Positions 35,762 through 46,072 of a DNA stretch of 64,000 nt are shown in pieces. Both the position numbers and the translations under genes were made by a program. Under the pieces are notes generated by a model. The model saw only the letters and a program-made list of their open reading frames with translations, searched no databases and was not told where the DNA came from. Position 1 is the first letter of the stretch. Every line of letters begins with the position of its first letter. The stretch is from the NCBI RefSeq assembly GCF_003097315.1, contig NZ_QDDL01000002.1, positions 1 to 64,000 on the forward strand, written 5' to 3'. This DNA is from Pelagibaculum spongiae. GTDB taxonomy: Bacteria; Pseudomonadota; Gammaproteobacteria; Enterobacterales; Pelagibaculaceae.

Positions 35762-35805
35762 TTAGTTCTACTCTTAAGTTCTGACTAGTATGACCACAGA
35801 AAATT

Positions 35806-35838
35806 AAAAATGGCGGTGAAATTCACCGCCATTTTTTT
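35806..35838 (+). terminator. Terminator of the ybeZ-ybeY-corC genes
   Basis: AAAAATGGCGGTGAA at 35806-35820 is complementary to 35822-35836, with a seven-T run. It lies 45 bases after the corC stop. Confidence 0.85.
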
Positions 35839-36194
35839 AAATATATTAAAGTGGACGTAAAAATTAAAAACACGATAAATTGTCGCATTTAATGTCTTGG
35901 ATTCATTTCTCACATTTATTATTTGAAATAAAGCAAACATATCAAGTTCGATCGAACCTCTCTTTTTACTTTAAAGACAACTTTCATAACCATCTTTCAG
36001 TAACTTACCACAAGCTTTTTTATATTGCCCACTGCCTTACTGACTACCAGTCATCAATCAAAGCATCCCTTACACTAATCAACCCATAGATTTTTAAATA
36101 AAAAAAACAAACAATAGTGGTTAAGTTTTTCTAACTGCACTTTTTTCTAATCACTAGAAGAGAAGTATGCAGCGCTGAAATATAGGCGAGCCAT
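35839..36194. other. AT-rich intergenic region
   Basis: About 355 bases with no supportable gene; short open frames here lack start signals. It presumably carries the promoter of the orphan gene at 36195. Confidence 0.35.
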
Positions 36195-36971
36195 ATGCCA
36201 TACCCAAGCAGAGTGAACAAGAATATATTGCTTTGGTCTGTTAGTAGTCCAACCGATGTGTTCGTCCGAGCTTTCACTGTCGATAAAAATATTTCAGGCA
36301 CCGCAACACTGCCCTTCAATATCGACTATTCAGTGCTTGTTCATGATGAAATCTTTAACTTGGAGTCTCTAATAAGTTCTAAAGGTGCTGATTTAGCATG
36401 TCAGAGCATTCCGATAAACAAGCATAGTTTTCACGACAAGCCATTAATTCCAGCGACAGATATTCTTCACCCTGATAAAGCAAAAAATATTAAAAAATAT
36501 GTCAGCTCTATAACTAGCGGTGTAAGTAATGAGTTACAACGTTATTGCGATTTTCAATCAAATGGCATAACGACCAAAGCAAACCAGTTCACTCAGATGC
36601 GCTCTGAACTAGAATGCTTTAACGATGATCAATTTGCCTTTGCCATACTGACTCAAAAATCAACCATCGCATCTGTGGTTAGTGATTTAAGCAAGCAATA
36701 CCCGACTATCCGCTCAATTACTTTCATTCTTACCGAGCTGAAACTCGCGCACACCGAACCAGGTAGAACAAGATTACAATGGAACAAGGCTAAATTAGAG
36801 CAAGAAGCTGCCAAGGTTAAACAACTCATGCAAATTGCTAGCCCGAGTCACAGTGATGTTGACCTTTTTTCAGCTATTAACCTTGACGCTCCAGATCGTA
36901 CTACCATAGAGTATGCCAGCTTACCCAATGATCGGCGCCCAAGATCCAATGCTATAAACAAACGGAAGTAG
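36195..36971 (+). CDS. Orphan protein, N-terminus weakly VgrG-like
   Basis: 258 residues, not securely recognised. Residues about 13-65 (LLWSVSSPTDVFVRAFTVDK, then FNLESLISSKGADLAC) have the order of elements found at the N terminus of VgrG/Rhs spike proteins: short strands, an iS-x-x-x-x-l-p-F segment, and a LESLIG-like element. The remainder is hydrophilic with a helical stretch (KLEQEAAKVKQLMQIASPS) and a basic C terminus. No other type VI genes are nearby, so it may be a truncated relic or a new protein. There is no signal peptide. Confidence 0.4.
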   Translation: MPYPSRVNKNILLWSVSSPTDVFVRAFTVDKNISGTATLPFNIDYSVLVHDEIFNLESLISSKGADLACQSIPINKHSFHDKPLIPATDILHPDKAKNIKKYVSSITSGVSNELQRYCDFQSNGITTKANQFTQMRSELECFNDDQFAFAILTQKSTIASVVSDLSKQYPTIRSITFILTELKLAHTEPGRTRLQWNKAKLEQEAAKVKQLMQIASPSHSDVDLFSAINLDAPDRTTIEYASLPNDRRPRSNAINKRK

Positions 36972-37124
36972 CTATTAATCATTGCACTTGTTTTTGCATT
37001 CTTTTATGGATATGGCGCATATAACTCCCGGGTGTACCCACAGGCTACGAAAACCAATCGGTTTTAATTAATAAGCCTCTGATATTTAAATTAATGCTGC
37101 GGCAACAAACTTGAGGTTAATAAC

Positions 37125-37805
37125 ATGCAAACCATATTAATTACTGGCGCTAACCGGGGTATTGGTTTGGCGTTAACCGAGAGCTATCTAGCACAGGGCG
37201 ATCAGGTTATTGCGGTATGCCGTGAAACCACGCCTGAACTAGATGCAACCAGCGCAGAAATCATCGAAGGCATTGATGTCACCAGTAGCGAAAATATTCA
37301 ATCACTCGTCAGCATACTCAGTGGGCAAAAACTGGATATATTAATTAACAATGCCGGTATTTTATTTAATGAACAATTAGGCGACATAACGCTCAAGAGA
37401 GCCAAAGAAAATATCACGACTCAGTTTTTAATTAATGCATTAGCACCTTTAGAAGTCACCGATGCATTGGTTTCTAGCGGTAATCTACAAGCCGGAAGCA
37501 AAGTCGGTATTGTCACTAGTCGCATGGGTTCAATTACTGATAACGACTCTGGTGGCCGCTATGGTTACCGAATGTCAAAAGCTGCGGTGAATGCAGCTGG
37601 GAAATCACTCGCGATTGATCTGGCAGCAAAAGACATCGCTGTTGCTTTGTTACATCCAGGCTGGGTACAAACCAGAATGGTTGGCTTTGGTGGTTTAATA
37701 TCACCACAAGAATCTGCCAGCGGATTAGTTAACGTTATAGCGCAGTTGACTCAAAAAAATAGCGGTGGATTTTTGCATACCAATGGAGAAACACTGCCTT
37801 GGTAG
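37125..37805 (+). CDS. Short-chain dehydrogenase/reductase
   Basis: 226 residues. Has TGANRGIGLALTESY, INNAGILFNE, GIVTSRMGS and the YxxxK pair in YGYRMSKAAVNA, then LLHPGWVQTRMVGFGG. This pattern is close to C-factor/sniffer-like SDRs that act with NAD(P)H on carbonyls. A decayed copy of the gene lies at 38796-39217, with its last 50 codons almost identical. It belongs to a duplicated SDR-lipoprotein unit. Confidence 0.87.
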   Translation: MQTILITGANRGIGLALTESYLAQGDQVIAVCRETTPELDATSAEIIEGIDVTSSENIQSLVSILSGQKLDILINNAGILFNEQLGDITLKRAKENITTQFLINALAPLEVTDALVSSGNLQAGSKVGIVTSRMGSITDNDSGGRYGYRMSKAAVNAAGKSLAIDLAAKDIAVALLHPGWVQTRMVGFGGLISPQESASGLVNVIAQLTQKNSGGFLHTNGETLPW

Positions 37806-37851
37806 TAAATTAATTGATGCAGATAGTTTTCATATGAAAACAAAAAAGTTA

Positions 37852-37876
37852 CCCTCCATCAAATAAATTGGGAGGG
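37852..37876 (+). promoter_or_regulatory. Hairpin hiding the ribosome binding site of the 37886 lipoprotein
   Basis: CCCTCC at 37852-37857 is complementary to GGAGGG at 37871-37876, which is the Shine-Dalgarno sequence nine bases before the ATG at 37886. A perfect 16-bp palindrome GTTTTCATATGAAAAC lies just upstream (37826-37841). This is possible structure-based control of translation, inferred only from complementarity. Confidence 0.3.
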
Positions 37877-37885
37877 AAAATTACA

Positions 37886-38695
37886 ATGAAAAAACAGCTT
37901 TTAGCAATTTTAATTTGCACTACATTAGCAGCATGCGGCGGCGGTAGCGGAAGCAGTTCTGGCGAAACCACACCCCCTGCAGGCTCATTCGACCCAGCAT
38001 CTTTTATGGGTAAAGCCGATGAACCGACGCTACAGCTGCTAAATATTCCCAACGGTGAAGAAATACAGCTCAATCAGCAATCCAACATCACTTTCTCTAC
38101 TGGTACTGTAATCTATAACTTCAACCCAACTAGTTCGGGAAAGGTTTCAATAGTTGTATCAGGCAACAGAAATTTTAACTTCAATGTTACTGGTCAGGAA
38201 GAAATTGAAGCGCCATATTCTGATGATTCTATTCGTTATCTGGTACTGGACGCAGTAGCTGAGCAATCCTACCAAATACAGGTTAATAGCAACCCAGGAG
38301 CTGAATTAAATATAATCGTTGCTGAAGCCAACAGAGAAACCCTGGCTATTGAAGATGGTGAAGTATATTTCTCTGGTCTAATGGCTACAACAGAGAACTG
38401 TTTTGGTAGCGAGACCACGTATACTCCTACTCATTTTGTGATCGACTTTACTGACAACTATTTCCAGTATGGTGATCGTACCTATGACAGATACCCAATA
38501 ACTGTCGATTCAACTGGCCGTATTTTTAATTTTGAAAACGACTTTGAAGACGCTTCACGCACAGGGTCTATCATGGTTTCCGGACTTTCAGGCAGTATTA
38601 TTTATCAAGAAACTGCAAAGGAAACTACCTCAAACGGTGACAATCAAACAGAATGCACCACTAAAAAACTCATTAACGCAATGCCTGTGCTGTAA
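37886..38695 (+). CDS. Lipoprotein, first copy of a duplicated pair
   Basis: 269 residues. The lipobox is in ILICTTLAACGGGSG with Cys at about residue 18, followed by a Gly/Ser spacer. The mature domain has SFMGKADEPTLQLLNIPNGE, then YNFNPTSSGKVSIVV, EAPYSDDSIRYLVLDA, VAEANRETLAIEDGEVYF and FTDNYFQYGDRTYD. The same blocks occur in the lipoprotein at 39335. No known domain is recognised; a beta-rich outer-membrane lipoprotein is likely. Start ATG at 37886 with GGAGGG nine bases upstream. Confidence 0.7.
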   Translation: MKKQLLAILICTTLAACGGGSGSSSGETTPPAGSFDPASFMGKADEPTLQLLNIPNGEEIQLNQQSNITFSTGTVIYNFNPTSSGKVSIVVSGNRNFNFNVTGQEEIEAPYSDDSIRYLVLDAVAEQSYQIQVNSNPGAELNIIVAEANRETLAIEDGEVYFSGLMATTENCFGSETTYTPTHFVIDFTDNYFQYGDRTYDRYPITVDSTGRIFNFENDFEDASRTGSIMVSGLSGSIIYQETAKETTSNGDNQTECTTKKLINAMPVL

Positions 38696-38703
38696 AAAAC
38701 TGA

Positions 38704-38733
38704 AAGGAGTAGCTATTGGCTGCTCCTTATTTT
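38704..38733 (+). terminator. Terminator after the first lipoprotein gene
   Basis: AAGGAGTAGC at 38704-38713 pairs with GCTGCTCCTT at 38719-38728 (one G-T pair), followed by ATTTTA. Confidence 0.65.
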
Positions 38734-38795
38734 AGGATTAATCAAAATTTACAAAGCATCTACTGCTTCTGATAAGTGCTCTACGCCGACAATTT

Positions 38796-39217
38796 CCATT
38801 CAATAATGCCGATATTTTATTCGGTGAACAGCAACATAAAAACCATTCAGCAGCCGTTTTTAATTAGTGTCCTTGCGCCACTTGAAGTCACCGATGCATT
38901 GTTGGCAAACGGCAATCTGTAAAACGGCAGTAAAGTCAGTATTGTGCCCTGCCGCATGGTACCAATCACTGGTAACGACTCGGGCGGGCGCTATGGTTAT
39001 CGCATGCCAAAAACTGCAGCTCGCAGTCTATCTGGCAAGCAAAGATATTACTGTCGCCCTGCTTCACCCTGGCTGGGTACAAACCAGAATGGTTGGCTTT
39101 GGTGGTTTAATATCACCACAAGAGTCCGCCAGCGGATTAGTTAAAGTTATAGCGCAGTTGACTCAAAAGAATAGCGGTGGGTTTTGGCATAGCAATGGGG
39201 AAACGCTGCCTTGGTAG
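38796..39217 (+). pseudogene. Decayed copy of the SDR gene
   Basis: Starts within codons matching INNAGILFNEQ of the 37125 gene, so about 75 N-terminal codons with the cofactor site are missing. The middle has in-frame stops (AATTAG at about 38862-38867; CTGTAA at 38917-38922) and frame changes, including a deletion where the YxxxK block should be. The last 50 codons (from LLHPGWVQTRMV to NGETLPW) remain almost identical to the intact gene. No functional enzyme can be made. Confidence 0.85.
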
Positions 39218-39334
39218 CCAATGACAAACAGTAAATTAGTCTCTTGTAAAGTAAGCGCTTTTAAAACTAGATCATTGTAATATTTCGCTACTAAAGTATC
39301 CTTGCCATGTTTTTTACGGGAGAGATAATTCAAA

Positions 39335-40285
39335 ATGAAAAAAGTAATTTTAGCAATTTTAGTATCTAGTGCATTGGTAGCGTGTGGAGGCGGTTCAAGT
39401 GGAAGCTCTGATCCAGTAAATACAGGTACTGAAACAGGTACTGAAACAGGTACTGAAACAGGTACTGAAACAGGTACTGAAACAGGCACTGAAACAGGTA
39501 CTGAAACAGGCACTGAAACAGGCACTGAAACAGGCACTGAAACAGGCACTGAACAACCTGTTTTTTCGATTGAAAAGTTTAAGGGGAAAGCCTCAGAACC
39601 GACCATTCAAACTGTTTCACTTGATACTGGCGATCAGATTGAACTGAATAGCAATCTGCAAGCCACTATTGCTCAAGGTGGTGCATCGACTTACACCTAT
39701 ACAGCTGCTGTTGATGGTAAAGTGGCTGTGGTAATGGAAGGAACTAGCTACAACTTTGCTCTTAAAGTTACTGGCTATCAAACAGACTTGGAATCACCTT
39801 ATTCGGACACTTTTAAGCAATATTTAGTTTTTGAAGCATTACAAGGCCAAGCCTATCCAATTATTATTGAAGGACAAAGCAGCGCTAGCTTTAAATTAAA
39901 AGTGACTGAAGCAAATAGAGAGACTATTGGCGCTGTTGGCGATGAATTATATTTTCAGGGTCAAGATAGCAGTATAACAACCTGTAGCAATGGCGAAAGT
40001 TACGATGAATCTGGCTTAAACCATATTTTCATCAACTATACCGAAAAATATGCTCAGTATGGCGATAGGACTGATGAAAAAGACAGCTTTGTTGTTAACG
40101 GTAATGTTGCTTCGGCTAGCAACACTGATGAAGATGGCGAAACATACAATGGCACCTTCACCATTACTGATACTGAAGCCGGTACCGTTGTTCTTGAAGC
40201 AACTGGCACATATGATCCTGACACCCCTAGTCAAGGAGTGACTTGTACTGGCACAACCAAAATGACGGGTAAATTTTTGCTGTAA
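39335..40285 (+). CDS. Lipoprotein with eleven TGTE repeats, second copy of the pair
   Basis: 316 residues. Lipobox in LVSSALVACGGGS. After a short Ser/Gly spacer, residues 30-73 are eleven exact TGTE repeats encoded by a 12-bp DNA repeat. The remaining 240 residues align with the 37886 lipoprotein (KFKGKASEPTIQTVSLDTGD, ESPYSDTFKQYLVFEALQGQ, TEANRETIGAVGDELYFQG, YAQYGDRTDEK). The repeat would act as an extended acidic stalk holding the domain away from the membrane. A terminator follows. Confidence 0.75.
   Translation: MKKVILAILVSSALVACGGGSSGSSDPVNTGTETGTETGTETGTETGTETGTETGTETGTETGTETGTETGTEQPVFSIEKFKGKASEPTIQTVSLDTGDQIELNSNLQATIAQGGASTYTYTAAVDGKVAVVMEGTSYNFALKVTGYQTDLESPYSDTFKQYLVFEALQGQAYPIIIEGQSSASFKLKVTEANRETIGAVGDELYFQGQDSSITTCSNGESYDESGLNHIFINYTEKYAQYGDRTDEKDSFVVNGNVASASNTDEDGETYNGTFTITDTEAGTVVLEATGTYDPDTPSQGVTCTGTTKMTGKFLL
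39422..39553 (+). repeat. Eleven tandem 12-bp units encoding TGTE
   Basis: Unit ACAGGYACTGAA, 11 copies without interruption. Only the third base of the Gly codon varies: GGT in units 1-5 and 7, GGC in 6 and 8-11. The near-identity indicates recent expansion, and the 12-bp unit keeps the frame whatever the copy number. Confidence 0.95.
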
Positions 40286-40317
40286 TAAATCGCCCATATT
40301 CGATTTAATTTTTCCAT

Positions 40318-40346
40318 AAAAAAACCTGCTAAAAGCAGGTTTTTTT
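40318..40346. terminator. Bidirectional terminator
   Basis: AAAAAAACCTGCT at 40318-40330 pairs with AGCAGGTTTTTTT at 40334-40346. It lies between the lipoprotein gene (+) and parE (-). Confidence 0.9.
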
Positions 40347-40378
40347 ATTGAAGCTTTAAAAATTTATATTAAAGGCTT

Positions 40379-42851
<2,473 letters not shown>

Positions 42852-43177
42852 ATAAGCGCCTGAGTCGAAGCGTTATGTTCATACGATGCGAGCATTTTAA
42901 CATTGTCGCGATTCGTTTTACTCATGGCGACCACAATGTGACGATGACATATGTAGATCACTTCCCTTGCACGATGATCTAAATGAGCCATGAAACTATA
43001 TAAAAAATAACAACTTAACTATCTTGTCAGACTTAAGCTCTTCGCACGAAACATTAAAGTCGATGTAAAGTAATGCCTACCATCATCTAAGCCTACTATT
43101 TAGACTCACACGCATTGAAAGTACAATGCGCACCCTTTAAAATATATAACACTTTGTAGTCAAAAAAAGATGTAAAA
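42852..43177. other. Divergent promoter region, yqiA (-) / OMP (+)
   Basis: 326 bases with no gene. Promoters of the yqiA-parE pair and of the outer-membrane protein gene must lie here. No convincing operator was identified. Confidence 0.35.
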
Positions 43178-43732
43178 ATGAAAAACTTATTATTAGCAAG
43201 CGTTATTGCCGCCTGCTCCTTACCCGCAACCGCTGAAAATTATGTTGATATTAATTTAGATTTTCTTACTTTTAAAGCAAGCGGACTTGATAATGTATCT
43301 AACCAAGTTTTAAATTTTGGCTTTGGTCAAAAGCTGAACGACAACCTAGCGATTGAAGCATCTTTAGGTTTCGGTATTGGTGATGACACCGTTTCTGAAG
43401 AAGGTATTAGTGCAACAATTAAGACTAACTCTCTACTTGCTTTGAACTTGATTGGTCAAGCACCTATTTCAGAAAAGCTATATGCTCAAGCAAATATTGG
43501 CTATTCCAGAATTGATGCTAAAACAACTGCAAATTACACGTATTATGACGGCTACAGCACTGCTAGTGTTTCCGGAAGCGCATCTGATAGTGAAAGTGCT
43601 TTTGGTGCAGGTGTCGGTTTGCAATACAGCCTAAACTCACAAACCAATTTACATGCAAATTATAAGTATTTGGGTAAGTTTGAAGAAGTTAAAATTAGTG
43701 GCTTTCGCGTAGGCGCTAGCTACCAGTTCTAA
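43178..43732 (+). CDS. Small outer-membrane beta-barrel protein
   Basis: 184 residues. Signal peptide MKNLLLASVIAACSLPATA. The mature 165 residues alternate polar and hydrophobic, with eight likely strands (QVLNFGFGQKLNDNLAIEAS, SLLALNLIGQAPISEKLYAQ, AFGAGVGLQYSLNSQTNLHA) and end in the aromatic C terminus SYQF needed for BAM recognition. It resembles OMP_b-brl / OmpA-like eight-strand barrels; one extracellular loop is rich in Tyr/Ser. It is inserted between cpdA and yqiA, which are neighbours in E. coli. Confidence 0.8.
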   Translation: MKNLLLASVIAACSLPATAENYVDINLDFLTFKASGLDNVSNQVLNFGFGQKLNDNLAIEASLGFGIGDDTVSEEGISATIKTNSLLALNLIGQAPISEKLYAQANIGYSRIDAKTTANYTYYDGYSTASVSGSASDSESAFGAGVGLQYSLNSQTNLHANYKYLGKFEEVKISGFRVGASYQF

Positions 43733-43747
43733 TTTTTGGCTCTTATA

Positions 43748-43775
43748 ATTAGGCAAAGCTATTGCTTTGCCTAAT
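43748..43775. terminator. Hairpin between convergent OMP and cpdA genes
   Basis: ATTAGGCAAAGC at 43748-43759 pairs perfectly with 43764-43775, four-base loop. It contains the cpdA stop codon (CTA at 43771-43773 on the + strand). There is no long T run, so terminator strength is uncertain. Confidence 0.6.
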
Positions 43776-44586
43776 ACCCTTCACTTTCTAACACTACTTG
43801 CTGTTGATATTCAGCAATCCGAGAAACACCCGTTTTAATCGTTCCATCATTGGATAACTCCATCCACCGGTAACCCGGCGCAAGCGTATCTACCGCGAAT
43901 TCATCACTAGCGGGTAAAAATTGAATACAGGTAGAGGGTGCAGAAAACAATTGTAAGTGCTGGTATTGACGGTGAAATTCTTGGTGAATATGCCCCCAAG
44001 TAACTGCTCTAGTATTTGGATATTGGGTTAAGATATCGAGTAATTGCTGGCCATTACGACAATTAATATTATCCATCCATTGGCTACCAATTTTAACCGG
44101 ATGATGGTGCATACAAATTAAACTATATCTTTCCGGTGATCTTTTTAGGCACGCTTCTAAAAAATCCAATTCAGATTGCTCAAGAAAACCATGCACTTCA
44201 TTGGGCACTTTGGTATTTAATAAAATTAATTGCCAAAACTCACCGGCAAACAATTGTTTGGTTCCAGAAAAATAACCATCCGATAACTGCTGCATTTTTT
44301 TCGGATCATCATGATTGCCTGGTAACCAGCAACCTCTTCCGCCTATCGATGCAACAGTTTGCTCTAACCTGCGATAGGTTAATTCATCGGCTTCTTGCGC
44401 TAAATCTCCGGTAAGCAACAGCAAATCTGGATCCGGATGATCCTGCCGCACTTGAGCCAGCACTTGCTGCAAACTTTGCTGGGTATTAATCCCCAGTAAC
44501 TGGGTTTGCGGGTCTGTAAACAAATGGCTATCGCTGATTTGAATCAGGCGAATAGGTTGATTGGAGTATTCATCCGGTGAAATCAA
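43771..44586 (-). CDS. cpdA: 3',5'-cyclic-AMP phosphodiesterase
   Basis: 271 residues. Metallophosphoesterase that hydrolyses cAMP. All metal motifs are in place: QISDSHLF, LTGDLAQEA, LPGNHDD, CMHHHPV and VTWGHIHQEF. Residues PSTCIQFLPASDEFAVD are the CpdA-specific end. Fourth gene in the order nudF-yqiB-cpdA on the - strand, 20 bases after yqiB. Confidence 0.93.
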   Translation of the reverse strand: MISPDEYSNQPIRLIQISDSHLFTDPQTQLLGINTQQSLQQVLAQVRQDHPDPDLLLLTGDLAQEADELTYRRLEQTVASIGGRGCWLPGNHDDPKKMQQLSDGYFSGTKQLFAGEFWQLILLNTKVPNEVHGFLEQSELDFLEACLKRSPERYSLICMHHHPVKIGSQWMDNINCRNGQQLLDILTQYPNTRAVTWGHIHQEFHRQYQHLQLFSAPSTCIQFLPASDEFAVDTLAPGYRWMELSNDGTIKTGVSRIAEYQQQVVLESEGY

Positions 44587-44606
44587 AAGACCTTCCTTTT
44601 GCTAAT

Positions 44607-45146
44607 CTATTTTATTCTCGGCACAGGCTCTGAAAGCCAACCATGCTGCAAACATAGTTCAAGCCACTCAGCTAACAACTGGTTTTGCTGCACTTTTTCG
44701 TCCGGCTGTAACATTTTTGGATTGGGCCACTCATAACAGGTTTTTATGTTTCGTACATTCTGATAGCCGGTCACTTCGGCTAGCCTAGCATCATGGTAAA
44801 GCCGTAATTGCATCACAATATCAGGCAACCAAAAAGCCTGCTTTTGTGGTTGCTGCAATTCCAGCATGGTGGTGTAACGGCAACGCTGGGTCACTTTGAT
44901 TAGCAAACGATCCGCCTGTTCACCTACCCCCCAGTTTAAATGAGCACTATCCAAGGCGTCTGCTGGGTTATTCACAGAATTTGAATTGATGCTTGTTGGA
45001 GGTATCTCAGATAGCGAAGACTCCTCTAGCAAAGACCTACCTAACAAAGCCTCGGGCATTACTTTAAGCAGCCGACGATAATTCACTGCACACAGTGCCT
45101 GAAGCCCACTAAGATCAATAACTTTCTTTCGCTTGCCTTGTAGCAA
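44607..45146 (-). CDS. yqiB: DUF1249 protein YqiB
   Basis: 179 residues. The DUF1249 blocks are RCRYTTMLELQQ, WLPDIVMQLRLYHDARLAEV and YEWPNPKMLQPDEKVQQNQLLAEWL. Compared with E. coli YqiB it has about 35 extra residues after the first helix (SLLEESSLSEIPPTSINSNS region). Starts with TTG at 45146 directly after the nudF stop, so probably translated by coupling. Function unknown; its place between nudF and cpdA is conserved. Confidence 0.88.
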   Translation of the reverse strand: MLQGKRKKVIDLSGLQALCAVNYRRLLKVMPEALLGRSLLEESSLSEIPPTSINSNSVNNPADALDSAHLNWGVGEQADRLLIKVTQRCRYTTMLELQQPQKQAFWLPDIVMQLRLYHDARLAEVTGYQNVRNIKTCYEWPNPKMLQPDEKVQQNQLLAEWLELCLQHGWLSEPVPRIK

Positions 45147-45785
45147 TTAACTAATACCCCAAGCTGCCTTTAACTTTTGCTGATTCAATTGTAGCCATTG
45201 TACCGCGATGACAGTGGCGGCATTATTCAGTCGCCCTTGGGCCAATAGTTCGATCGCTTCTGAAAAATCGATTAGATGAACCTTGATATCTTCATGCTCG
45301 CTTGCCAAACCAAAAATACCTGGCTGAATCTTACAGGCATCCATTCGACCACAGAACAGACTGATTTTTTCGCTACAACCACCTGGGCTACTCCAGTAAT
45401 CCATCATCGGCTCGATATCTAACAGCGAACAGTTAGCCTCTTCAACCGCTTCCCGATAAGCAACATCGGCTGGGTCTTCGTCAGGTTTGTCTAACATACC
45501 GGCAATAATTTCCAACAACCATGGCTGAGGATCGCCAGCGCTCACCGCGCCCACACGCAACTGCTCTATTAACAAAACCTGGTCAGTTGCTGGGTCCCAA
45601 GGCAGAACGGCGGCTGCATGCCCTCGCTCAAACACTTCTCGATGCATTGGCTGTGACCAGCCACCACCAAATAAACGATGCTTCAAGGTCAGCTTGTCGA
45701 CCTGAAAAAAGCCTTTGAATGCGACCTGCCGATCAACCACTTCAACATCAGATAACTTGAAATGTTTTTTATTTTTCAGCGACAT
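45147..45785 (-). CDS. nudF: ADP-ribose pyrophosphatase
   Basis: 212 residues. Nudix hydrolase that splits ADP-ribose to AMP and ribose-5-phosphate. Recognised by FERGHAAAVLPWDPATDQVL, VLLIEQLRVGA, the Nudix box around GMLDKPDEDPADVAYREAVE, SSPGGCSEKISLF, and LNNAATVIAVQWLQLN. The Nudix box deviates from consensus: Asp for the first Glu, and Asn for the Gly after the EE pair; the REAVEE core is intact. Divergent from tolC. Confidence 0.92.
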   Translation of the reverse strand: MSLKNKKHFKLSDVEVVDRQVAFKGFFQVDKLTLKHRLFGGGWSQPMHREVFERGHAAAVLPWDPATDQVLLIEQLRVGAVSAGDPQPWLLEIIAGMLDKPDEDPADVAYREAVEEANCSLLDIEPMMDYWSSPGGCSEKISLFCGRMDACKIQPGIFGLASEHEDIKVHLIDFSEAIELLAQGRLNNAATVIAVQWLQLNQQKLKAAWGIS

Positions 45786-46072
45786 AAATCTCTTCCTTAA
45801 AACAGCAACAACGGTCGCTATTAATGATTTAACAAATGATATGATCTATTTCTTCTGGTCATCGATCTGGATGAGTTTGACTCTCTAAATCTGCAAGCTG
45901 GCCTATTAAGCCTGCCTAACTTACAACAATAAATAGCTTAAACAACAGATCACCAGTTACGGAATCATAGATAGCTGCCACCGTGGCTGTTTTTCTGGTT
46001 TAATAGCGAACTGCATGTCAGGCATTCGGCCTGATTGACTGAATTCGCAAGCCTTTTCGGAAGCATACAAAG

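Noticed and set aside
39422-39553. Tandem repeat considered as a CRISPR-like or iteron array
   Set aside because: Units are contiguous with no spacers and are in frame within a lipoprotein gene.
39163-39606. 147-codon - strand frame with many SVPV repeats
   Set aside because: It is the antisense reading of the 12-bp TGTE repeat of the + strand lipoprotein.
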